The translations under genes were made by a program, and so were the position numbers. Below, in pieces: positions 32,401-40,960 of a stretch of DNA of 64,000 bases (position 1 is the first letter of the stretch; every line of letters starts with the position of its first letter). The notes beneath the pieces were generated by a model. That model had not been told where the DNA came from and ran no database searches. It saw only the letters and a list, made by a program, of their open reading frames with translations. Source of the DNA: Eledone cirrhosa (lineage: Eukaryota; Mollusca; Cephalopoda; Octopoda; Eledonidae); NCBI GenBank assembly GCA_964016885.1, contig OZ024743.1:183267990-183331989 (forward strand). Direction: 5' to 3'.

Positions 32401-34290
32401 TGAGATTGGATTAACAAATACACCGAAGAATGTCTCAGTTCAGAACCATAAAGGTAAAATTTATACATAAACTAGCAGCAGTACCCAGCATTGCCTGGGT
32501 AGGTAAAATAATATCTGCTTTGATGAAAAGGTGTTGATCTTAGCGACTGCCTCTCGATGACTCATCTATGGCCACACACAGGACATGCGGGGGAGGGTGG
32601 TGATGACTTCTATCACTGAGAAACGCGGGTGACCGACGAAGGGACATGCTGGAGGAGGGAGGTAATGACCTCTAACACTAAGCCAAATTTCCTCACGCTA
32701 CTTGATTGGAAACCGATGAATTCTCAAATACACAACTAAAAGCTCAGACGATGTCAGTGGTCATCGTTTTGTCTTTGACCATCTATAAGATGTGCAATGG
32801 TAGGTTCTATCGTAGTATAAAAGTTGAACCAAATAAATTGATTTATGTGTGAGGTGGAGCCGAAGTTTTGAATTTGAACGAAATTGGTTGAAAAATGTGG
32901 GAGCTAGAGCCAAAAAGACGGAAATTTGAGCGAAAAGGTGGTATTTTCAAATATTGAAACAGCTGCCACGCCGTTCCTGAACAAAAAATCCAAAATGTAA
33001 AGCCACTTTAAGACGTGAAATAATCAGATCTAGCGTAGTGTAAAAGTTGAACAAAGTAGGTTGATTAATATGGGAGCTAGAGCTGAAAAAGTGGAAATTT
33101 GAGTCTAAAAGTAGTATTTTTGAATATTTAAGCGGCTGCCACGCCGTCCCTGAAGAACAAATGCAAAATATAAAGCCATTACAGGATGTGCAATGATAAA
33201 TTCTATTTTGCTTTAAAATTTTAACAAAACTGGTGGCAAAATGTGGGAGCTAGAGCCAAAAATTTTATTTTTCGATACCTAAAAAAAGGTGACCCCCCCT
33301 ATCGATTTTTATCTGCAGAATGACCCCGGAATAAAAAAAACAATATGCTGATATATAGAAAACACTCCCCGATGACTAATCTATGAGCCTGTAAAATCGG
33401 TCGTAAGATGTAGGCCCCTATAGGTAATACACAGACACACACACATACTTAATTTTATATATATACAGATATATTTGGTTGTCTTAAGAAATAATTGTTT
33501 CTAAATTTGGCACAAGGCCAGCAAATACCCAGTGCATTACTGGTACTTTATTTTATCGACCCTGTAAGGATGAAAGGCAAAGTTATCCTCGGCGGGATTT
33601 GAACTCAGAATGGCAAGGACCGTAACTCTATATGCGTCCGACCCTCTACCAATACTGCCAATCCACCGCAAGAAATAATGAGAGAAATTATGTATACAAA
33701 AATATATTTGGTAGACTTAATATTGGGAGAAATTATGTATACATAAATATATTTAATAGACTTAATATTGAGAGAAATTATGTATACATAAATATATTTG
33801 GTAGACTTAATATTGAGAGAAATTATGTATATATAAATATATTTGGTAGACTTAATATTGAAAGAAATTATGTATATATAAATATATTTGGTATACATAA
33901 ATATATTTGATGGACTCAGAAATATTGGGAGAAATTATGTATACATAAATATATTTGGTAAACTTAAGGAATATTGGGAGAAATTTGAAATGTAGTTGTC
34001 ACAATATAAATAACTATGATAATAATCTAAAAAAAAATCTGTCTCAAGCCAGGAGAGTCATCAGGCCGGTGTTTATCCCAGTACTTTATTTTACAGGTTT
34101 CAGTCATTATATCTATAATAGTTCTATGGTACATATTTTATGATTCCTATAAGGAGGAATGACAAAATTGACCTTGAAATAAAAACATATCCAAATACTA
34201 CAAGCTATCTTTGTGTGACACTCTCATACTGATATACACCCACCTATATATCATCATCATCATCATTTTACATCCGGTTTTCCCTGCTTG

Positions 34291-34324
<34 letters not shown>

Positions 34325-36947
34325 TATAGAATAGAATTAGGATTTAGCTTCAAGCATAGTTGTATCAGATATGTATTGGAATTTCGTATTTCTAAAGAAA
34401 CACGGTATGCAAAAACCCCGGGGGATATTGCCCTCTGGTGGTGTCCAACAAAAGCAAGGGGGACAATCGTCGATGCATTTCGAACTTAATTAGTTCTCAT
34501 CAGGATGATCCCTCCCATTCTTGCGATTGCTGGACCGGAAAACAGTCGAGAATATATAGTTTTCGCATCTGTGTAAATGAGTTGAGAAGAGGGCAGATGA
34601 AGTTCAGTTAGCTGTTTACCTTTGTTGGCAACAAAGGGTTTGTCTCAGAGTGAAGGACAGATTATATAAAGCTTGTATTTGATGTCAGCCATGTTAGTGT
34701 GTAATGTTAGAATGTATAATGTTAGTGTGTAATGTTAGATGTATATGTTAGTGTGTAATATTAGTGTGTAATGTTAGATGTATATGTTAGTATGTAATGT
34801 TTTATTTGTAATATTAGTGTGTATGAACAACACAGTATGAATAAGCTGAGAGAAAAGTTAATTATTTAATGGGAAACGAAAGCTATGTTTTTGTTTTATA
34901 CAGTTGCTGGAATATATCTGAATTTTATACAGTTTGACATGTCTAAGTTTTAAAATTCTGTTTAAAATAGATTTCTTTCTTCAACTAGAAATTAGAAGGG
35001 ACTTGATTTAGTGTTTAATGTCTATTTTTCTACTCTTGCAAGGGTTAGAGGGGTTGTCATGTTATGAGACAAGTCAGGTCCAGAGATCACGTCATACTCA
35101 TATGGATCTGTATTCTGGCTTGGTTTCTACAGCTGGATGCCCTTCCTAACACCAACCATGTTACAGTGTAAATATAAATTTTAATGAAGTAAATAGTGAG
35201 AAAAATGATAATCTTAGCAGAAAACTTCTTTCTAACTCTTTAATTAGGTGATATTACACTTGGATTATGTCCGACTCTTAAGGCCAATTTTGAGCTTAAT
35301 GCAAAGAAGATAAACTTAGATGAACATTTTTCACAATTGTCTGATAAACTGGAGAAAACAATTGTTGGTGAAAGAAATGTGAATTCTCCACAGGTACACA
35401 TGGAATTACAGGGTGAGTAGATGGTAAATTTTGGGTTATTTTTTAGTTGTTTTGGTTGTAGTTTTTACATGTCCCAGAATCTGTCTTGTAGACTTTATAT
35501 AGTTCTGTTTTGAATGAAAAAATAATGCTTAATTTCTCTGTAAAACTGAAAAAACATGCCAAATCCATCAAAGACATAGAAGAATGAAACTAAACGCAGT
35601 AAAGTATTTTTAGTCAATCAAACATTCTATTTTTCTGTCAATTTATTTTCCTGTACCACATGAAATCACATTAGCAAGACATTTTTGAAAAACACAAAAC
35701 AGCACTATAGATTGTATCACATTAAAAATTCAAGTCTTTACTTTAGTCTACTACAAATTTTTACTATAATCTATCAACTAGTAAAGATACTATAAACATT
35801 TGAAATTTAAAAAAATGAGGGGGGGGGGGGGGGTTCTACTCAATTGTTAGAGAATGTTAAGAGTTAAAAATATCAAAAAAGTAACAAAAGAAGAACTGAT
35901 GTTTTCCTCATGTCATAAATTTTGATTGGATAACTTCACTGTAAATGTAACCAATCATAGCCACAGCTCGATATATTTATTTGAAGCTTCAGTTGTTTTG
36001 AGACAAGGTTATTGATTAGTAAGACAGTGTCTCAATAGATGTATACAAATAATTGATTAAAATTGTCATTGTCATTTTATTGATCATAACATCTGATCCG
36101 ATTCAGCCTGGTTCGATCCAGTCTGACCCAGTCAATCTTATCTGAACCGGCCTAATCGAACCTGTTGGAGGAACCCTTCCCAGTTTGACCTCCACCACTT
36201 TCTGTTTGGTTTTATTCATGTCAGCGGTATAACCATAGTCACCACACTTGGCCAATTGTGGGTTAGTTAACCTATAATTAGGGTTGACAATATCAACCCC
36301 AATATAATACTGGTATTACTTTTCTGACTCCTCACCAAAGGACTGTAATGCTGAGTGAAACCTGACTAGATTTGAACTTTGACTTCTGGTGTATTGAACT
36401 TAGTTATAATTGAGAATCCAGTCTCCTTTTTTACATCTAAGAAATTAAATAATGGTACAACAATTACAATAATATCTAGGAACCAATTTAGTAGTTTAGT
36501 CTAAAGTTTGTCTCAAGACCGGAGGCTCATCAGGCAGGTGTTTATCCCGGTTTCTGTGGCGTTAAATGACTGATAGTACATGACTCTACCCTGGACAGGA
36601 CGTCAGTCCATTGTAGGGTTAAACTCCCAACTATTACTGATACCCAATTTCAGCTGAGTATACTGGAGCAACATGAAATTATAATTACCATTAAGCCACA
36701 TGTCTTCATGGTACTTTTTTTTATTACCTTCCTGTGATGAACATTTTTTTAAATTGTAAATAACAAATGTTCTAGTGATATTTTTATTTAACAATGTAAT
36801 TCTTTATCTTTCTGAATATGTTTAGGTTCTATTGGAGCTGACACCAACAACTGCAGCCATATCAAAGCCATAGCAAATGAAGGAAACCTCACTTTAAAGA
36901 AGCAAGACTGGTTTTCATCCCTTGGATTCACTCACAAGATTGATTGA
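18893..36947 (+). CDS. FAM185A: FAM185A homologue, DUF4097 beta-repeat protein (8 exons)
   Basis: The exons are 18893-19246, 24474-24768, 26018-26127, 29849-29941, 30859-31042, 32355-32453, 35248-35412 and 36826-36947. All have AG/GT borders, and phases add up to 1422 nt (473 codons plus stop). Residues 119-150 match the family signature (FGSIDVQVPFHVLIRPLDP). Residues about 217-420 are short repeated beta units (GNIRL, GTMDI, GNIEI, GDITLG) as in DUF4097 adhesin-like folds. The end, KKQDWFSSLGF, matches the vertebrate C-terminus. The N-terminus is rich in K/R/S/T with no acidic residue for the first 30 or so, so mitochondrial targeting is possible. The molecular function is not established. 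Vertebrate FAM185A is about 390 residues; the extra length is N-terminal and least certain. Introns hold a Tx1 LINE, a CAT array and a CR1 fragment. Confidence 0.9.
19655..19880 (+). mobile_element. LINE C-terminal fragment (family with TCWKECL motif)
   Basis: Translating +, fragments such as RWLDNIHELGWSHLGIQ, then DQLETVASDRTCWKEC, are recognisable. This is the end of a LINE ORF of a family different from the RTE, CR1 and Tx1 copies here. Relatives lie at 41570, 43550 (-), 52855 and 57165 (-). Confidence 0.7.
19905..20103 (-). mobile_element. SINE type C
   Basis: The reverse complement has the head CAGTATCGGTAGAGGGTTAG, B-box region GAGTTCAAATCCCGCCGAGG, body CCTTACGGGGTCGATAAAAT, and end TTGTGCCTAAAATAGAAAC followed by (ATT)n. 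It is inside FAM185A intron 1, immediately beside the Tx1 LINE 3' end. Confidence 0.85.
20639..21650 (-). pseudogene. Tx1-like LINE ORF2 C-terminal part
   Basis: From high to low coordinates: INQEKSVDLQLGTWRGR (just after the RT palm), PVKLLGVWFG, NWDEV, KLSLKGRAEVANAYI, LLFRFLWKGRAPMV and HPLRGGLGMPWL (Tx1/L1 signature). After a frame break come AWQCYHGALPVRDKLYRHG and CLRCAQGDETVLHALVQC, a CCHC-like zinc finger (C-x2-C, H, C). The two open pieces (21712-21083 and 21004-20639) are in different frames. The first 20 or so codons of the upper piece are not RT but continue the hairpin. Confidence 0.8.
21650..21688. repeat. Perfect 17-bp inverted repeat at the RT deletion junction
   Basis: TGACCAATTCTTCAATG, loop CTTTG, then its exact reverse complement. 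It lies exactly where the RT palm is missing from the Tx1 LINE. Confidence 0.9.
21660..22290 (-). pseudogene. Tx1-like LINE endonuclease end and linker
   Basis: GDWNEILDARWDCVG (catalytic GDWN), TNLLRRFELSDRYR, WTWTNRIGSSRSYLDRVFC and SYTDHKFV give the last third of an APE endonuclease. The linker IKWWFPLKRAIRIESIRFSK follows in another frame. The N-terminal endonuclease motifs (N, E) are absent upstream of 22290, where the sequence jumps to unrelated P/T-rich sequence. Confidence 0.8.
22779..24114 (-). pseudogene. Tx1-like LINE ORF1, gag-like with CCHC knuckle
   Basis: Two pieces. Residues from 24114-23683 are N/T-rich (polyN and polyT from AAC/ACC expansion) and end in a C9 run where the frame breaks. 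23618-22779 holds RHGQKYGTMDVFFGTPQEAR, GQRLVKIRVTHVPPAIEIPW, the zinc knuckle CVVCGEGTHLKAFC (C-x2-C-x4-H-x4-C) and a P/T-rich tail. A TGA lies just before 23618. ORF1 of Tx1 elements is an RNA-binding gag-like protein; this copy is broken. Confidence 0.85.
24418..24452. repeat. (AAT)n microsatellite
   Basis: AAT repeat just upstream of FAM185A exon 2. Similar repeats at the LINE 3' end (20110-20130) may be remnants of a target-site duplication. Confidence 0.85.
24474..24768 (+). CDS. FAM185A: FAM185A exon 2
   Basis: Residues 119-216 plus one base. It follows TTTCTAATCTAG and precedes GTAAGG. It encodes the family signature FGSIDVQVPFHVLIRPLDP. Confidence 0.92.
25097..25235 (+). mobile_element. 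SINE type C, diverged
   Basis: Retains the ATTGGCAGAGTTGTTAGA head, GAGTTCAAATTCTACTGAGG and AGTACCAGTCTAGTACTG. FAM185A intron 2. Confidence 0.65.
25528..25750 (+). mobile_element. SINE type C
   Basis: The head GGTGGATTGGCAATAGAATT is followed by TTCTTACGGGGTCAATAAAA, AGTACCAGTAACACACTG and the end GGCCTTGTGCCTAAATCAG. FAM185A intron 2. Confidence 0.8.
25790..25832. repeat. (CA)n microsatellite
   Basis: About 20 CA units with minor interruptions, FAM185A intron 2. Confidence 0.9.
26018..26127 (+). CDS. FAM185A: FAM185A exon 3
   Basis: Residues 217-253. Acceptor TATATTTCAG; donor AAG followed by GTTTGT, which is weaker than the others. The (CAT)n array begins 30 bp after the donor. Confidence 0.9.
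26158..26932. repeat. Giant (CAT)n array with higher-order duplication
   Basis: About 775 bp of CAT with interruptions (TTG, CAC, GCC, TAA). A variant block is repeated: the interruption pattern of about 26480-26610 recurs at about 26733-26860, and a partial copy lies between. It is open in several frames on both strands (poly-H, poly-S, poly-D), but these are artefacts of the repeat. Confidence 0.95.
27030..27220 (-). mobile_element. CR1-like LINE, 3' tail fragment
   Basis: The reverse complement of the CR1 3' UTR and tail (TCATGACTCATACACTT.., GAGCACTGTACACAATAA), 5'-truncated near 27220. It is opposite in orientation to the next copy. Confidence 0.8.
27340..29092 (+). mobile_element. CR1-like LINE, 3' half, mutated
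   Basis: The + copy starts in the linker (about AECYAG..ENQNVPSPPP) and runs through RT and 3' UTR to (ATT)n at 29070-29092. The reading frame is broken several times: TGA at CTGTGATGTC near 27473, frameshifts near 27720-27790 and 28010, and TAG at 28212-28214. RT motifs FKKGNRMSPVNY, DFAKDFNSVLH and KYADDIKLYLE are still readable. It lies in FAM185A intron 3, in the sense orientation. Confidence 0.88.
28236..28928 (+). pseudogene. CR1-like RT C-terminal fragment
   Basis: A 230-codon piece: VDKCTTMHFGRKNP, SSCERDLGITVSSNL, WNPYLAQNIDLLET, AEAWNKLPASVVSC. It ends at the LINE stop, PEICEHYT. The largest open remainder of this copy. Confidence 0.85.
29222..29578 (-). mobile_element. SINE type D
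   Basis: On the - strand the head is TGGCTTAGTGGTTAGGTTGT with a tRNA-like box GAGTTAGATTCCTGC, then CAAGACACTTTTTTCACATT. The body contains GCTGAATCTCCCTGAGAACT twice, so the body is partly duplicated in tandem. Confidence 0.7.
29645..29846. repeat. Pyrimidine-rich tandem repeat with multiple CAG acceptors
   Basis: A roughly 77-bp unit of TATTCCAGTTTCTG and TTCTATTATTATC motifs is repeated two to three times. It leads directly into the true acceptor TATTGCAG of FAM185A exon 4. Confidence 0.9.
29849..29941 (+). CDS. FAM185A: FAM185A exon 4
   Basis: Residues 254-284, phase 0 at both ends, donor GGG followed by GTAAGT. Encodes EVDVSCDKGDIESCG and GNIRLKCQNRG beta units. Confidence 0.92.
29980..30225 (+). 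mobile_element. LINE C-terminal fragment (another RTE-type family)
   Basis: The + frame gives DNELQRIMGIEPVMNVV and RMRWLGHVLRKNESEWV, the C-terminal motif (RxRWxGHVxR) of RTE-type LINE proteins. Sequence differs from the RTE copies at 3.8 and 54 kb. Confidence 0.65.
30230..30850. other. FAM185A intron sequence, nothing recognised
   Basis: AT-rich intron sequence with no recognised repeat or exon. Confidence 0.4.
30859..31042 (+). CDS. FAM185A: FAM185A exon 5
   Basis: Residues 285-345 plus one base. Acceptor TATACTTCAG, donor GTAAGT. Contains GGGTMDIDDIYADTC and AQLNIGSCHGDTMILL. Confidence 0.92.
31090..31240 (+). repeat. LINE/SINE tail remnant
   Basis: Decayed shared tail: CACCCTGTAAAATAGTC.., GGTTGGTGTTATGAAAGGC, CATCCATAGAAAACC. 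Confidence 0.55.
31255..31410. repeat. Tandem repeat, about 38 bp x 4
   Basis: Unit CACTTGAyCrGTCAGGCATC followed by ATAACATGACAnAGC. It grew out of the LINE/SINE tail next to it. FAM185A intron 5. Confidence 0.8.
31740..32150. repeat. Imperfect minisatellite, about 40 bp units
   Basis: Variants of GGTACAGCCTGTTGTTGGGG and TGCCACCCTAGATGTGCCAC repeat about ten times. FAM185A intron 5. The - strand ORF through it is a repeat artefact. Confidence 0.85.
32355..32453 (+). CDS. FAM185A: FAM185A exon 6
   Basis: Residues 346-378. Acceptor TTTTCTAG, donor GTAAAA. Contains TTDEGNIEIGLTNTPKNVSV. Confidence 0.92.
32470..33470. repeat. Unclassified repeat with 5' hairpin and internal tandem units
   Basis: It starts ACTAGCAGCAGTACCCAGC and includes a short hairpin CCCAGCATTGCCTGGG. 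Two to three internal units of about 190 bp share GGGAGCTAGAGCyrAAAA and GCTGCCACGCCGTnCCTGA. It ends ACACATACTTAATTTTATA. No protein is recognised. Confidence 0.65.
33489..33670 (-). mobile_element. SINE type C
   Basis: The reverse complement carries GGTAGAGGGTCGGACGC, GAGTTCAAATCCCGCCGAGG, TACAGGGTCGATAAAATAAA and TTGTGCCAAATTTAGAAAC. FAM185A intron 6. Confidence 0.85.
33675..34000. repeat. 45-bp tandem repeat, about 7 copies
   Basis: Unit AGAAATTATGTATACATAAA plus TATATTTGGTAGACTTAATA. Since 45 is a multiple of 3 and the unit lacks stops, both strands are open (NYVYINIFGRLNIER on +). Confidence 0.92.
34030..34090 (-). mobile_element. SINE type B, 3' end fragment
   Basis: TGTCTCAAGCCAGGAGAGTC and CAGGCCGGTGTTTATCCC match the reverse complement of the 13.1 kb SINE 3' end. 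Confidence 0.6.
34248..34540. repeat. LINE/SINE tail, (TA)n and unclassified repeat
   Basis: A (CAT)n tail with TTTTACATCCGGTTTTCCCT at 34251-34285 and (TA)n at 34290-34330 are followed by a segment with ACACGGTATGCAAAAACCCC and ATTAGTTCTCATCAGGATGA, of unknown family. FAM185A intron 6. Confidence 0.6.
34570..34875 (+). mobile_element. RTE-like LINE fragment with internal tandem expansion
   Basis: The + strand has a decayed KGFxxxxRTDYIKLVFDVSHVS-like match to the KGRLYDACIRTAMLHG region. Then (GTTAGTGTGTAAT)-type tandem repeats (34695-34820) appear, and the reading resumes with NKLREKL, as in the intact copies. Confidence 0.6.
35030..35180 (-). repeat. LINE/SINE tail fragment
   Basis: The reverse complement of the shared tail (GGTTGGTGTTAGGAAGGGC, CATCCAGCTGTAGAAACC). 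Confidence 0.75.
35248..35412 (+). CDS. FAM185A: FAM185A exon 7
   Basis: Residues 379-433. Acceptor TTTAATTAG, donor GG followed by GTGAGT. Contains GDITLGLCPTLKANFEL. Confidence 0.92.
35413..36485. other. FAM185A intron 7, mostly unrecognised
   Basis: AT-rich. It includes a G run at 35820-35833 and a GATCCGATTCAGCCTGGTTC-like stretch near 36096 with internal near-repeats of TyCAGyCTGrTyC type. No exon is recognised. Confidence 0.4.
36490..36715 (-). mobile_element. SINE type B, diverged
   Basis: On the - strand: ATGGCTTAATGGTAATTA head, GCTCCAGTATACTCAGCTGA, GGACTGACGTCCTGTCCAGG and a 3' end with ATGAGCCTCCGGTCTTGAGA. Lies just upstream of FAM185A exon 8. Confidence 0.75.
36826..36947 (+). 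CDS. FAM185A: FAM185A exon 8 (terminal)
   Basis: Residues 434-473 and stop TGA at 36945-36947. Acceptor ATATGTTTAG. It encodes the conserved end (KKQDWFSSLGF). No AATAAA lies within 100 bp; the first seen is at about 37441. Confidence 0.92.
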
Positions 36948-37224
36948 TAAATAGCAAATATATATATATATTAATATCTCTTGTCCATTGTTGAAGAAGA
37001 AACATTTTTAATATATTTTTGTTATTGTTATTGTTGTTGTTGGTAGGCGTTTCATTTGAAACCCTGCTCCATCCACAAAAGAGATTATAACTAATCTATT
37101 GAGGCAGCTATATCTAAATTGTTTAATATTCCTGATATCTGCTTTGTTTTGGTTATCAGATATTGGTAGTAAAATATCATTGATAGCTTTATATTGATTT
37201 ATATCCTTGTCCTTGTTATCAATT

Positions 37225-37412
37225 TAGCCTGTCTGGGAGGTCAGTAGCCCCACTTCAGTACTAACTTGGTTTATGTAGACCCCTTAGCCTGTTTGTGAGG
37301 TCAGTAGCCCTGCTTCAGTATTGACTTGGTCTATGTAGACCTGTCCAACCCTTTCTAGCAGGGAAAGCGGATGTTAAATGACCATGATGATGATGATGAT
37401 GATGTTTCTATG
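37225..37412 (+). repeat. SINE-like tail with internal duplication
   Basis: GAGGTCAGTAGCCCyrCTTC followed by CTTGGTyTATGTAGACC occurs twice, then TAGCAGGGAAAGCGGATGTT and (GAT)n. A reverse relative lies at 56035-56180. Confidence 0.7.
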
Positions 37413-38900
37413 GCTGGTTTAGAGAGGGGTAAATGACCAAACAATAAATATAGAAATAGTCTAGCAAGTCATAAGTTATGAGGAGTGTCATTACTTCCAG
37501 GCATAACTCTTAAATTTACATCTGTCCACTTGTTATCAAGAGTACATAGGAACCAGATCTTCTGTAAATGTTACTCAACAGAAATTGTTAGTACTACAAA
37601 AATATGTTTTGCTAGAAATGAGGTTTTAATAAAACTCTCTTTGGTATACAACTCTTGCATCAGGGAATCTGTAAAGGTTGTCAATATATTTACATTAACT
37701 CTTAACATCCTGTAATGATTGTTAACTCAAATGTTTATAGTGAGCATAAATATATTACATCAATTGTGAATCTAAAGACTTTCCAGCTAGATGTCTAATG
37801 GATTGAAATAACACAATGTTACCTTCATCTTTTTATGAACTGCTATTGTTGTTATTGTTACCCCTCCCTGTGTAAACATGATGAATCTGACATTAAAAGT
37901 GAACTCTCAGGTCCCAAATAATAGGGAGTTGGAATAAGTGGGGGGTGGAAAAAAATCTGAAAAATTAATAAGCTGGGGAGGACAATTATTTGAAACCTGA
38001 GAGTAGTAATGATGGATATTAAGATGTATAATCTACATTTCATACTGTTTTATATTCCTGTTGAGTCCAACACTGACCTTCTCTCCTATTCAGTGTATCA
38101 GGCTGCTATATAACAATGGATGGCATCAGATTTATCTATATCCCTCACCGAAACCTACCTACCACTTTTCCTTCACAACTCTGTTTAATGAGGGATGACA
38201 TCAGACCTGTCCTCTGTCCATATATCATACACCTTGCTATCACACTTCTCTATGGCTAGCCATCTTTCCTTCTCCCACAGGTCACTTATTGACATCCATC
38301 AAACACACACTCTCTCTCTCATACTAGCAAACATTTAGCTGTCATCACTGTCTCTCTACCACTCTCTCATCCCAATCTCTTTCTTTCCTCCATCATACTC
38401 TCTTATTTCACTCTGAATACATCTAAAGAGTTAGACACGTTTATGTCTACAAAACCACTGATAATGCATAAATCAAAGTTTTAATTCAAATATTTTCAAC
38501 TTCAACATTATATGTTCATTGTTCTTTTCATTTATTTGTATTCACAAATGTGAGTGTTTTATTGAACAAAAGAGAGAGAAAGTACTTGATATATGGAGAA
38601 GAGTTTATTCTTTTGAAGGATGAATCATTCCAGTACCAGTACTACTCACCACTTTACAGAGTCCATGTTTTCCCTTTTCATTCATTCCATGCATGTGTGT
38701 GTGTGTATATATATTTTTAGCCATGTCATCTGGTTGTTATATTTTTCCTTTTCTACATTATATATAAATGGAATATATTGACATAGAAATGTATTTATAT
38801 ATCCTCTCCTAGCCTCAGTTGTCCAGTGGTACAGGTGCCCCCCCAAAATATTGCTGTTCCCATGTGAGGAATTAAATTACAGACTGCCTTGGTGTAAGCC
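37413..38900. other. Intergenic, nothing recognised
   Basis: AT-rich sequence downstream of FAM185A with no recognised exon or repeat. CT/CA-rich runs lie at 38300-38420. Confidence 0.4.
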
Positions 38901-38957
38901 AGGAACCCGAACAACATTACATATGAACAGACTATGTTGACATAGAAATATATGATA

Positions 38958-39297
38958 TGGAGGCACATGGCTTAGTGGTTAGAGCATTGGCCTTGCAATC
39001 TAAAGGTTGTGAGTTCAATTCTCAGACCGGGTAATGTGTTGTTTCCTTGAGCAAGACACTTTATTTCACATTGCTCCAGTTTACTCAGCTGTAGAAATGA
39101 GATGATAGGGACTGGGGTCCCTATCATTCCACTGCAAAGTGGTCGTGGAGGTGCCACGGCAAAAAAGCACCCAGCACTCATTGTAAATGAGGTTGGTGTT
39201 AGGAAGGGCATCCAACTGTAGAAATCCAGCCAGAATCAGTTCCCGTCCCACCCTTGCAAGCGGGGAAAAGCAGACGTAAAATGAAATGATGATGATT
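38958..39297 (+). mobile_element. SINE type A (tRNA head plus RTE tail)
   Basis: Closely similar to the 16782 copy: TGGCTTAGTGGTTAGAGCAT, B-box-like GGTTGTGAGTTCAATTC, GTGGTCGTGGAGGTGCCACG, GTTGGTGTTAGGAAGGGCAT and GATGATGAT end. Confidence 0.9.
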
Positions 39298-39459
39298 TGT
39301 ATTTATAAAATGGTATTAAAATTTACTGTATTATGATATCCCACCCACATAGCAAGCAGTGTCTAATGTTTTGATACCTCCTAGTACACCACAGATTCTG
39401 ACCCGAGATAGTGCTGAAGCTGATAAAATATAGTATGAAGCACACATGGTAAGACTACC

Positions 39460-39612
39460 CTGTTAGTAAATTATTGATTCCAGGGATGATGAGAAAGGTA
39501 AGAAGTGCCAGAAATACTCAGTGGAAGGAAGCTACAGTAGAGGAAGACCTGGGCAGAAGTGGTGAGAGCAAATCTAAAAACGAGGATGATCATGCTGGTG
39601 ATGATGATGAAC
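39460..39612 (+). mobile_element. RTE-like LINE remnant with tail
   Basis: AAGTGCCAGAAATACTCAGT, GGAAGCTACAGTAGAGGAAG, ACCTGGGCAGAAGTGG and (GATGAT)n match the decayed LINE 3' copy at 46520-46735. Confidence 0.6.
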
Positions 39613-39744
39613 CTTTTTGATACTAAACTGTCCGAAACCACCTTTGGTTCTATGATACAAACCTGGTTATTTAAAAGTGATTATATTTATCTAAAGACTT
39701 TCCATCATAATCTTATATAAGAACCTTTGTTATATTCCAAACAA

Positions 39745-39855
39745 ACTTGATAATAATCGTTTCTACTTTAGACACACTGGCAGTAATTTTTTGAGAAGCG
39801 AAAGTCGATTAAATTGGCCCCAGTGCATTACCGGTGCTTTATTTTTAATGTCATT
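39745..39855 (-). mobile_element. SINE type C, 3' fragment
   Basis: ATCGTTTCTACTTTAGACAC..CCAGTGCATTACCGGTGCTT is the reverse complement of the SINE C 3' end, with an insertion. Confidence 0.6.
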
Positions 39856-39884
39856 ACATATTAACCCTTTAGTATTTATATGTA

Positions 39885-40235
39885 AAGTGGTCGGGTAGGT
39901 GTCATGACAAAAGGCATCCAGTCCATACTGTAAAGCGGTTGTGTAGGTGACATGACAAAAAACACCTAGTCCATACTGTAAAGCAGTCGTGTAAGAGTCA
40001 TGATAAACACCCAGCCCACACTATAAGGTGGTCATGTAGGTGTCACAACAAACAGCACCCAGTACACACTGTAAATGTGGTTGGCATTAGGAAGGGCATC
40101 TAGCCATAGAAACCAAGCCAAAATCAGTTCTGTGTGAGCAAATCATGGTCCCTGACCTGATACCTCACAATGGGACAGCACGTCCTACTCCTTGCTAGCA
40201 TGGAATATGAATGTTAAACAATGATGATGATGTAT
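39885..40235 (+). repeat. LINE/SINE tail with tandemly repeated body
   Basis: A 50-bp body unit (GTAAAGyrGTCGTGTAGGTG, then ATGACAAAAnACAC) is repeated four times before GGTTGGCATTAGGAAGGGC and a GATGATGA end. Confidence 0.75.
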
Positions 40236-40349
40236 ACTAATGGTGTTAGATATTTTGATCCATCCTTGTAAATATGACACAATACTAGTATAATCAAAAT
40301 ATAGAAATGCTGTGAGATTTGTTAAAAACAAAGTTAAGCTCTAGAATTT

Positions 40350-40580
40350 AACCTTTTTTATACCAACCTGGCTAAACCAGCTCTGATTCTATGAAACAAA
40401 ATGACCTATTTTAAAGGGTTCCTATTTAAATCAACCAACATAATTTCAAATAAAAACTATATGTTAAGTTACTGAAATAATTAATAATTTTAGTAAATCC
40501 CTCAAAATTATTAATTATTTAATTGAAAGTCTATTTCCTTAGAAATACTATCACAAAAGAGTTATGGTGATTAGTGGTGG
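40350..40580. mobile_element. TTAA/CCCTTT-type small element, diverged
   Basis: Shares CCAACCTGGCTAAACCAGCT and the middle AACATAATTTCAAATAAAAA with the copy at 42032. Ends are decayed. Confidence 0.55.
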
Positions 40581-40829
40581 TTTTTATGGACAAATATCAG
40601 TTAAATAAAATTGTTTGGGGTTTTTGGGTTTTTTTATAATGTTAATATGTTAAGAAGATAAAAGAATTCTAATGATTCTGGGAAGAGTCTTTGGAGAATG
40701 TTGAGTTTTTCAGCTGCTGAAAATAATTTGTGTCAACATGACAGATAAATAGTTTCAAATGACATCATCTTTCTTGCATCAAGATTCCTAAAGTTGGGAA
40801 TGAATATTAAAGGATTAAAATTGCAGTGG

Positions 40830-40960
40830 ATTGGCCTTTTTACGAGTCTTTATATTTTGGGTTCAATTCACGCCGAGGTCAACTTTCAGGGTTGATAAAA
40901 TAAATGACCATTCAAGCACAGGAATTGTTATACTCAACTTCCCCCACAAAAAAGGGTTAA
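40830..40960 (+). mobile_element. SINE type C, diverged
   Basis: GTGGATTGGCCTTTTTACGA, GTTCAATTCACGCCGAGGTC and GGGTTGATAAAATAAATGAC. Confidence 0.65.

Noticed and set aside
32550..33400. Hammerhead ribozyme in the unclassified repeat
   Set aside because: I looked for the CUGAUGA and GAAA cores; only weak CGATGACT-type strings occur, with no matching stems.
38972..39211. 79-codon - strand frame nearly identical to one at 16794-17033
   Set aside because: Both are antisense readings of SINE type A; the similarity reflects the repeat, not a gene family.
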